Of a stretch of 64,000 nt of DNA, positions 58,182 through 64,000 are shown piece after piece (within the stretch, counting starts at the first letter, position 1; each line of letters begins with the position of its first letter). The notes beneath the pieces were generated by a model. That model saw only the letters and a program-made list of their open reading frames with translations, was not told where the DNA came from and made no database searches. Origin of the DNA: DASQFI01 sp035633215 (GTDB lineage: Bacteria; Acidobacteriota; Vicinamibacteria; Vicinamibacterales; SCN-69-37); assembly GCA_035633215.1 (NCBI GenBank), contig DASQFI010000068.1, forward strand, positions 1 to 64,000, given 5' to 3'. The position numbers and the translations under genes are program-made.

Positions 58182-58302
58182 GGTTCAGGTTCCGGGGTGC
58201 GGGGTTCCGAGGTTCCGGAGTTCCGAGTCGTTCGACGGGATTCCGAGGTTGCGAACGCCGGAACCGCGGAACCTCGGAACCCCGCACCTCGGAACCTGAA
58301 CC
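58182..58302. repeat. 121-bp junction palindrome of GGTTCCGA units
   Basis: 44-bp arms (58182-58225 and 58259-58302) pair with three mismatches. Each arm is made of repeated GGTTCCG(A/G)-type octamers, giving internal tandem structure as in the 57006 and 27879 elements. It begins 26 bp after the SDR stop and ends 15 bp before the next start. No coding function. Confidence 0.9.
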
Positions 58303-58317
58303 AAAACCGGCCCAAAG

Positions 58318-59586
58318 ATGCACGTAGCTTTTTTCAATCGCTCTTTCTACCCCGACACGACGGCGACCAGCCAGCTCCTCACCGATCTCTGCGAGGACCT
58401 GGCGCGCGAGCACGGGTGTCGAGTGTCGGTCGTCGCGGGCGTGCCGCTCCTGCCGGCGACCAACGCCCCGCGGGCGCGCGGCGTGCTGAGCCGCGAGACG
58501 CACAACGGCATCGAGATCCTCCGCGCGCGCGGCACTCGGTTTTCGAAAAAGCACATTGCGGGCCGGGTCGCCAACTACATCACGTACTTCCTGTCGGCGT
58601 GTTATGCGGGGCAGCGCCTCGACCGGCCGGACATCGTCGTCGCGCTGACCGACCCGCCGATCATCGGGCTGGCCGCCTGGCTCTCAGGCCGGCGGTTCGG
58701 CGCGCCGCTGGTCATGGCATTCAAGGACCTCTTTCCCGAGGTGACGGTCCTCATCGACGACTTCCACAGCGAGACCGTCAACGCGGTGCTGCAGGGCGTG
58801 AACAAGTTCCTGGTCCGCCGGGCCGCGTACAACGTCGCGCTCGGCGAGACGATGCGCCAGCGGCTGATTGAGAACAAAGGCGCGCCGCCCGAGAGAACGA
58901 CGATCATCGCCGACTGGGCCGACACCACGGCGATCGCGCCTGGGCCCAAGCGGAATCCGTTCTCCGAGGCCCATGGCCTGGCCGACAAGTTCGTCGTCAT
59001 GCACTCGGGCAACATCGGTCTTTCACAGAGCCTCGAGACGCTCGTGGAGGCCGCGGCGCTCCTGCGCGATGTGCCGGATCTTCGCGTGGTCTTCGTCGGC
59101 GAGGGCGTGAGGAAGGTCGAACTGCAGGCGCGCGCGAAGGCCCTCGGGCTCACGAACGTGATCTTTCTGCCGTTCACACCCAAGGAACGGCTGGGTGAGT
59201 CGTTCGCGACCGCCGACCTCTTCATCATCTCTCTCCAGAAGGGCCTGGCCGGGTACATCGTCCCGAGCAAGCTGTACGGCATTCTCGCGGCCGGCCGCCC
59301 ATATGTCGCGGCGGTCGAAGAACGGTGCGAGGTCGCGGCGCTCACCCGCGCCCACCGGTGCGGCCGTCTTGCCGAACCCGGCAATGCGCGCGACCTCGCC
59401 GATCAGATCCTGGTCTTCTACCGCGATCGCGCGATGGCGGACGAGTCGGGCGCAAACGCCCGCGTCGCCGGGCTCGGCTTCGACCGCCGGGCGCAGGTGC
59501 ACCGCTACATGGAGCTCTTCCGGCAGATCGTGCCGTCGCCGGCCGATCGGCCCGCGGCCGCCATCGAGAGAGTCCGGCGGGCATGA
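58318..59586 (+). CDS. GT4-family glycosyltransferase (WbuB-like)
   Basis: 422 residues. The start MHVAFFNRSFYPDTTATSQL (TATSQLL loop) and VVALTDPPIIGLAAWLSGRR and LVMAFKDLFPEVTVLIDDF are characteristic of the WbuB group, which adds the second sugar to a lipid carrier, often an N-acetylated 6-deoxy sugar. C-terminal GT4 donor region: VVMHSGNIGLSQSLETLV, IVPSKLYGILAAGRPYVA. It overlaps the phosphoglycosyl transferase gene by 4 bp, a common pairing in which initiation and second step are coupled. No ribosome binding site obvious between the palindrome and the ATG. Confidence 0.9.
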   Translation: MHVAFFNRSFYPDTTATSQLLTDLCEDLAREHGCRVSVVAGVPLLPATNAPRARGVLSRETHNGIEILRARGTRFSKKHIAGRVANYITYFLSACYAGQRLDRPDIVVALTDPPIIGLAAWLSGRRFGAPLVMAFKDLFPEVTVLIDDFHSETVNAVLQGVNKFLVRRAAYNVALGETMRQRLIENKGAPPERTTIIADWADTTAIAPGPKRNPFSEAHGLADKFVVMHSGNIGLSQSLETLVEAAALLRDVPDLRVVFVGEGVRKVELQARAKALGLTNVIFLPFTPKERLGESFATADLFIISLQKGLAGYIVPSKLYGILAAGRPYVAAVEERCEVAALTRAHRCGRLAEPGNARDLADQILVFYRDRAMADESGANARVAGLGFDRRAQVHRYMELFRQIVPSPADRPAAAIERVRRA

Positions 59587-60194
59587 TGCGCCTGGCCAAG
59601 CGCGCGCTGGATGTGCTGCTCTCGGGCACCGGCCTGATCGCCTCGATGCCGCTGTGGGCCGCCGTCGCGCTGGCGATCAAGATGGACGACGGTGGGGACG
59701 TGTTCTACAGCCAGCCGCGCGTGGGGGAAGGCGGACGGGTGTTTCACGTGTTCAAGTTCCGATCGATGGTCCCGGACGCCGACGCGCAGGGGGCTCGTCA
59801 GGCGACCGCCGGCGATCCGCGGATTACGCGCGTCGGCCGCTGGCTGCGGGCCACGGCGATGGATGAATTGCCGCAACTTTGGAGTATCTTTCGTGGCGAC
59901 ATGAGCTTCGTCGGCCCCCGGGCGCTCCGGCCCGGCGAGATCGAGGTCAACGGCGGCGGGGAGCTCGTGGCGCTCGAGGCGGTTCCGGGATTCGACGAGC
60001 GCTGCCGCGTGCCGCCGGGCCTCACCGGCGTCGCGCAGATCTACGCGCCGCGCGACATTCCGCGCCGCCAGAAATTCCGGTACGACCGCGTCTACATCCG
60101 CAGGCAGTCGTTCTGGCTCGATCTGCGGCTCATCCTGCTGTCGTTCTGGATCACGTTCCGCGGAACGTGGGAAGCTCGAGGGAGAAAATTCTGA
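59583..60194 (+). CDS. Initiating phosphoglycosyl transferase (bacterial sugar transferase)
   Basis: 203 residues, the small monotopic form. One re-entrant N-terminal membrane helix (ALDVLLSGTGLIASMPLWAA) precedes VFYSQPRVGEGGRVFHVFKFRSMV, AMDELPQLWSIFRGDMSFVGPRALRP and PGLTGVAQIYAP, the Bac_transf catalytic core (Asp-Glu of DELPQ and the RP motif). It transfers a phosphosugar from a nucleotide donor to undecaprenyl phosphate to start the repeat unit. Two ATGs lie together (59583, 59586); the first overlaps the previous stop (ATGA). The FAD-enzyme gene follows immediately. Confidence 0.92.
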   Translation: MMRLAKRALDVLLSGTGLIASMPLWAAVALAIKMDDGGDVFYSQPRVGEGGRVFHVFKFRSMVPDADAQGARQATAGDPRITRVGRWLRATAMDELPQLWSIFRGDMSFVGPRALRPGEIEVNGGGELVALEAVPGFDERCRVPPGLTGVAQIYAPRDIPRRQKFRYDRVYIRRQSFWLDLRLILLSFWITFRGTWEARGRKF

Positions 60195-60202
60195 CGAGGC
60201 GC

Positions 60203-61381
60203 GTGCGCGACGTCGTGGTGATTGGCGCGGGGCCGGCCGGATCGATGACGGCGGCGCGGCTCGCCGATCAGGGCCACGACGTCCTGATGCTCGAGGAGCA
60301 CGGCACGATCGGCACGCCCGTCCACTGCACGGGCCTGCTGGGCCTCGAGGCGTTCGACGAGTTCGACCTGCCGCGCGACATCATTCTGAGCCAGGCGGGC
60401 GCCGCGAGCTTCTGGGGCGCCGCCGGTCAATCGGTCACGATTCGCAGCGAGCGCATTCGCGCCGCCATCATTGATCGCGCGGCCCTGGACGCCCGCCTCG
60501 CGACGCGCGCGGCGCGCGCGGGCGTGGAGATCAGACAGAACTGCCGGGCCGAAGCCATTGACGTCGGCCCGTCGGACGTCACCGTCGCCGCGCGCGGCCT
60601 GGACGAGCCGGTGACGGCAAGGGCCTGCGTGCTCGCCTGCGGCGCCAACTATCGCTTTCATCGCGCGCTCGGCCTGGGTCTGCCCGACGTGTACCTGCAG
60701 AGCGCGCAGCTCGAGACGACGTTCCCGGAGACCGCCGACGTCGAGGTGCGGTTCGGACGCGACGTCGCGCCGTCGGGCTTCGCGTGGCTGGTGCCGTTCC
60801 GGCGCGGGGAGTCGCCGCACGCCCGGATCGGGCTCATGGCCGAGACACGCGGCCGCGATCGATTCGAGACGTTTCTGGCGTCGCTCTGCGGGCGGTTGGG
60901 CGTCGGGCGCGACGCCGTGCCCGCCCCGCGGCTGAAAATGCTGCCCCTCGGGCCAGTCACACGGACCTATGCCAACCGCGTCGTCGCCGTCGGCGACTCG
61001 GCTGGGTTGGTAAAGCCGACGACCGGCGGCGGCATTTATTACGGACTGCTGAGCGGGTCGATCGCCGCCGACGTTCTGGGGGACGCACTCCGGCGCGATC
61101 GCCTGGGCGAGGCCGCGCTGCGCCGCTACGAGACGCTCTGGCGGCGCCGGCTCGGTCAGGAAATCCGGGTCGGGCTCGCATTCCGTCGCATCGCCGCGCG
61201 CCTGAGCGATGAGTCGATCGACTCGCTGATCGATCTCGCGCGCGTGAACGGCATCGTCCCGTTGCTGCAGGAAAACGCGTCGTTCAACTGGCATCGCAAG
61301 GCGGCGATTGCGCTTCTTGGCCACCCGTCCTTTCGGAAGATCGTCTTCAAGTCCTGGGCCCGGAGCGGTGAGCTGCTCTGA
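60203..61381 (+). CDS. FAD-dependent oxidoreductase, geranylgeranyl-reductase-like
   Basis: 392 residues from GTG 60203; the frame is open upstream into the preceding gene, with CTG 60191 as another possible start. FAD-binding GxGxxG (DVVVIGAGPAGSMTAARLAD), TPVHCTGLLGLEAF (the CTG-type substrate loop of the GGR family), and NRVVAVGDSAGLVKPTTGGG, the second FAD contact. Geranylgeranyl reductases hydrogenate isoprenoid chains; in a polysaccharide locus one expects action on the polyprenyl carrier, an inference. It is directly after the phosphoglycosyl transferase and 16 bp before the nucleotidyltransferase gene. Confidence 0.83.
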   Translation: MRDVVVIGAGPAGSMTAARLADQGHDVLMLEEHGTIGTPVHCTGLLGLEAFDEFDLPRDIILSQAGAASFWGAAGQSVTIRSERIRAAIIDRAALDARLATRAARAGVEIRQNCRAEAIDVGPSDVTVAARGLDEPVTARACVLACGANYRFHRALGLGLPDVYLQSAQLETTFPETADVEVRFGRDVAPSGFAWLVPFRRGESPHARIGLMAETRGRDRFETFLASLCGRLGVGRDAVPAPRLKMLPLGPVTRTYANRVVAVGDSAGLVKPTTGGGIYYGLLSGSIAADVLGDALRRDRLGEAALRRYETLWRRRLGQEIRVGLAFRRIAARLSDESIDSLIDLARVNGIVPLLQENASFNWHRKAAIALLGHPSFRKIVFKSWARSGELL

Positions 61382-61397
61382 GTGACGGCGACCTCAC

Positions 61398-62495
61398 GTG
61401 CAAGGACTGCTGACCGCCATCCTGCGCGGGGAATTGCTCGCCGGCCGCACGCTGGCCGCGTGCGACCCGGATCATCTGCGCGCGCTGGCCGAGCAGCATG
61501 GGGTGCTGCCGCTGGTCGCGGAGCGGCTGGCGCGGATGCCCCAGGCGCCGCAGGAGCACGCAGCGACGTTTGCCGCGCAGGCCAGACGCGAGGCGGCGGC
61601 CGATGTCGTGCGCGAAGTCGAGCTCCTGAGGCTGGTCGCGGGACTGGCGGACGCCGGCATCCCCGCCCTCGTCATGAAGGGCGCGCAGCTGGCCTACAGT
61701 CACTACTCGCGGCCCGACCTTCGGCCCCGCATGGACACGGATCTCATCGTGTCCGCTTCGACTCGTCCGGAGGCTCATCAGCTTCTCGTCGATCTCGGGT
61801 ACGAGCCGGTCGAGCAGGTGGCCGCGGATCTCGTGATGTATCAGGCTGTCTACGTGAAACGGCGCGATGGCGTGCCGGTGCATGCCGTCGACCTGCACTG
61901 GCGGCTGGCCAATCCGCAGCCCTTCGGCACGGTGTTGACGTACGACGAGATGGCCGCGTCGGCCGTGCCGATTGCGCCCCTCGGAACAGGCGCGCGGGGG
62001 CTCTCGCACACACACGCCCTGCTTGTCGCATGCATCCATCCCATCGCCCATCATCCACACGCGCAGCGGCTGATCTGGCATCACGACATTCACCTGCTCG
62101 CGTCTCGACTCCCGGCGGAAGAGTGGGACGCCTTTACCTCGCTGGCGGTCGAGCGGCGGGTGAGCAGCGTGTGCCGGCGAAGCCTCGAGCTGGCGGTGCA
62201 GAGCTTCAATACGTCGGTGCCGGCCGGCGTGCTCGCGCGACTGAGCGCGGTCGCGACCGCCGATGCCGCGACCGCCGCGTACCTGTCGCCCTCACGTCGC
62301 CAGATTCACGACGCGATGTGGGATTTCCAGGCGCTGCCGACGTGGGGCGAGCGCTTGCGGCTCGTGCGCCAGCACCTCTTCCCGCCGGCGAGCTACATGC
62401 GAGACGTCTACGCGCCGTCGAGCACGGCGCCTTTACCGGTCCTCTATGCCCGCCGGGCGTTCCGTGGCGCGCGTCGCTGGCTGGGGCGGGCCTGA
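61398..62495 (+). CDS. Nucleotidyltransferase-fold protein (NTP_transf_5 type)
   Basis: 365 residues from GTG 61398. The fold signature is LVMKGAQLAYSHY with RPRMDTDLIV (G-x-D-x-D like), matching the uncharacterised nucleotidyltransferase family PF14907 that occurs in exopolysaccharide and lasso-peptide loci. Predominantly helical beyond residue 200 with conserved His (LVACIHPIAHHPHAQR, RLIWHHDIHLLA). Function not known; nucleotidylation of a protein or glycan is possible but unproven. The stop lies 4 bp before the ATG of the ligase-like gene. Confidence 0.7.
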   Translation: MQGLLTAILRGELLAGRTLAACDPDHLRALAEQHGVLPLVAERLARMPQAPQEHAATFAAQARREAAADVVREVELLRLVAGLADAGIPALVMKGAQLAYSHYSRPDLRPRMDTDLIVSASTRPEAHQLLVDLGYEPVEQVAADLVMYQAVYVKRRDGVPVHAVDLHWRLANPQPFGTVLTYDEMAASAVPIAPLGTGARGLSHTHALLVACIHPIAHHPHAQRLIWHHDIHLLASRLPAEEWDAFTSLAVERRVSSVCRRSLELAVQSFNTSVPAGVLARLSAVATADAATAAYLSPSRRQIHDAMWDFQALPTWGERLRLVRQHLFPPASYMRDVYAPSSTAPLPVLYARRAFRGARRWLGRA

Positions 62496-62499
62496 TCTG

Positions 62500-63885
62500 A
62501 TGCGAGTCTTCGGATTCTTCCTGACCGCGACCATCGCCTGGGGCGCGCTGGCCTTCGGCGCCGTGTATCCGTGGGGATACTGGCCGCTGGCGGTGGCGTC
62601 CGCGGGCCTCGGCCTGTGGGGGATCTTCGACACGCGCGCCTGGGCCGACCCGCGCACGCGGGATCTCGGGATCGCGGTGATCGCGATCGCCCTCGCGATC
62701 TTTCTCCAGATCGTCGCCCTGCCGGACGACTGGGTCACCGCGCTGTCACCGGGCGTCGGGCATTTCCTGAGCGAGTACCAGCTCGGGTACCGGGCCGCGG
62801 GATCGCATGCGCTGTCGCTCGACCCGAAAGCCACGGGGGTCGCGTTCGGCTTGTTCTGCGCCTTCGGCCTGCTCCTGATCGGGCTCGTGCGCGCCATCAG
62901 GGTGGTTCGGCTCGACTGGCTCCTGAATCGGCTCATGGCGCTCGGCGTCGGTCTCGCCATCCTCGGCGTCGTGCAGAAGGCGCTGCTCGACGTCGACGAT
63001 CCGCGTCTGTACGGCGTCTGGAGGCCGGAGTTCGGCGGCAACCCGTTCGGGCCCTTCGTCAACCGCAATCACTTCGCGGGCTGGATGGTGATGACGCTGC
63101 CGCTCGTCATCGGCTACTCGTGCGCGGTGATGTACCAGTCGCCTCGTCCGGCATCGCACGACTGGCGCGGCTGGTTCCGGTGGATCACGACAGTCGAGGC
63201 GAGTCGCTTCGTCCTCGTGGCCTTCGTGGTGGTGGCGCTGGGCATGTCGCTCGCGCTCACGGGATCGCGATCGGGCATCGCGAGCTTCGCGGTCGCGACG
63301 GCGGTCTTCGGGGCGTTCCTGTTCACGCGCCGGGCTGCCCGCCGGGCGCGCGTGCTCGCCGCCGTCTACTTGTCCGTGCTGATCGTCAGCGCCGTGGCGT
63401 GGGCCGGCGTCGATCGCGCGGTCGATCGGTTCGGCAAGGCATCGGCCGACGCGGACGGGCGCCTCTCGGCCTGGACCGACACGATGCAAATCGTCCGCGA
63501 CTTCCCGGTGTTTGGCACCGGCGTCGGGACCTACGCTCGCGCGATGCTGCTGTACCAGACCAACGGGCGCGACGTGATGTACGCGCACGCGCACAACGAC
63601 TACCTGCAGATCGCCGCCGAGGGCGGACTGCTCGTCGGCGTCCCCGCGGTGGCCGCCATTGTGCTCGTCGTCTTCGTGGTGCGGCGGCGCGTGAAGTCGG
63701 GTGACGACGATCCGCTGACGTACTGGACCCGCGTCGGCGCGATCGCGGGCCTCGCCGGCATCGCCGCTCAATCGCTCGTCGAGTTCAGCTTGCAGATGCC
63801 GGGCAACCGCGTCCTGTTCGTCGTTCTTCTCGCGCTCGCCATGCATCGACCCGCGCGCCGCTCCGTGGATGCGAATCGGGTTTGA
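62500..63885 (+). CDS. O-antigen ligase / polymerase family membrane protein
   Basis: 461 residues with about eleven helices from ATG 62500. The Wzy_C/WaaL signature is clear: NPFGPFVNRNHFAGWMVMTL, a periplasmic loop, LTGSRSGIASFAVATAVF, and GTGVGTYARAM followed by YAHAHNDYLQIAAEGGLLVG with the conserved His. The enzyme either ligates the glycan to an acceptor or polymerises repeat units. With the membrane protein at 48658 this makes two candidate polymerase/ligase proteins in one locus. Its end overlaps the next gene by 17 bp. Confidence 0.88.
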   Translation: MRVFGFFLTATIAWGALAFGAVYPWGYWPLAVASAGLGLWGIFDTRAWADPRTRDLGIAVIAIALAIFLQIVALPDDWVTALSPGVGHFLSEYQLGYRAAGSHALSLDPKATGVAFGLFCAFGLLLIGLVRAIRVVRLDWLLNRLMALGVGLAILGVVQKALLDVDDPRLYGVWRPEFGGNPFGPFVNRNHFAGWMVMTLPLVIGYSCAVMYQSPRPASHDWRGWFRWITTVEASRFVLVAFVVVALGMSLALTGSRSGIASFAVATAVFGAFLFTRRAARRARVLAAVYLSVLIVSAVAWAGVDRAVDRFGKASADADGRLSAWTDTMQIVRDFPVFGTGVGTYARAMLLYQTNGRDVMYAHAHNDYLQIAAEGGLLVGVPAVAAIVLVVFVVRRRVKSGDDDPLTYWTRVGAIAGLAGIAAQSLVEFSLQMPGNRVLFVVLLALAMHRPARRSVDANRV

Positions 63886-64000
63886 TCTCGACGGCGTGCT
63901 CGCCGATCTGCACACACCTTTCGTGCAGACGGCGATCAAGCTTTTTCCCACTCTCGACGCCGGCGTCGTGAGCGCGGCCGACATCGGCGCGTCGCCGCCC
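63869..64000 (+). CDS. N-terminal part of a HAD-superfamily hydrolase (cut by window edge)
   Basis: Forty-four codons are visible from ATG 63869: MRIGFDLDGVLADLHTPFVQ contains DxDGxL(A), the HAD nucleophile motif (DLDGVLAD), with a helix following. The gene overlaps the ligase end by 17 bp and probably continues past 64000. A phosphatase for a sugar phosphate is a natural guess in this locus, but nothing downstream is visible. Confidence 0.7.
   Translation, partial: MRIGFDLDGVLADLHTPFVQTAIKLFPTLDAGVVSAADIGASPP

Noticed and set aside
1..64000. tRNA, rRNA or CRISPR array
   Set aside because: No cloverleaf-like segment, rRNA piece or regularly spaced direct repeats were seen; the short tandem arrays have no spacers.
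28229..64000. Exosortase/PEP-CTERM system
   Set aside because: The amidotransferase and kinase style recall such loci, but no exosortase-like membrane protein and no PEP-CTERM tail protein was found in the window.

Overview
The window is GC-rich, densely coded chromosomal DNA with no rRNA, tRNA, CRISPR array or complete transposon that I can see. Tandem universal stress proteins, a large membrane Ser/Thr kinase fused to a TolB-type propeller, a NodU-type carbamoyltransferase and the gene style suggest an Acidobacteriota member, probably Vicinamibacteria. This is inference from gene content; no marker gene settles it.

Left part (1-28 kb): housekeeping genes and small conserved clusters. It opens with a truncated gene end, three small zinc-ribbon genes and a decayed outer-membrane-protein gene. 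Next come a PfkB kinase and an ECF sigma / anti-sigma / CpxP-like set with a likely autoregulated promoter. Then recG-rsmD-coaD-aminotransferase, a GlcD-type oxidase with a cyclophilin and a CoA-binding protein, a small Cys-rich protein beside the Ser/Thr kinase, rho, two GT-C membrane glycosyltransferases, ftsH, clpB and cbpA on the minus strand, and finally usp and terC.

Right part (28.1-64 kb): one long plus-strand exopolysaccharide locus. It starts at a near-consensus sigma-54 promoter and a specialised NusG paralog. Two secreted proteins and a degenerate NtrC-like regulator follow, then an outer-membrane barrel, a Wza-like export protein, a Wzc-like tyrosine kinase and a Wzm/Wzt ABC exporter whose ATPase has a carbohydrate-binding tail. 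About ten glycosyltransferases come next, with sugar-modifying enzymes (DegT aminotransferase, two SDRs, PglD-like acyltransferase, asparagine-synthase-like amidotransferase, carbamoyltransferase, nucleotidyltransferase, FAD reductase), a phosphoglycosyl transferase and two polymerase/ligase-like membrane proteins. Many genes overlap by 4 bp (ATGA), which indicates translational coupling.

The least expected structure is non-coding. At least six gene junctions carry imperfect palindromes of about 97-142 bp. They are unrelated in sequence but alike in architecture, some are built from 8-14 bp tandem units, and several supply the stop codon of one gene and/or the start codon of the next. A 105-bp MITE-like element with 18-bp terminal repeats and TA duplications, and three junctions with short tandem repeats, accompany them. 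The exopolysaccharide locus also holds two strong GC-rich intercistronic hairpins and several CTGTAA/TTACAG operator-like sites.
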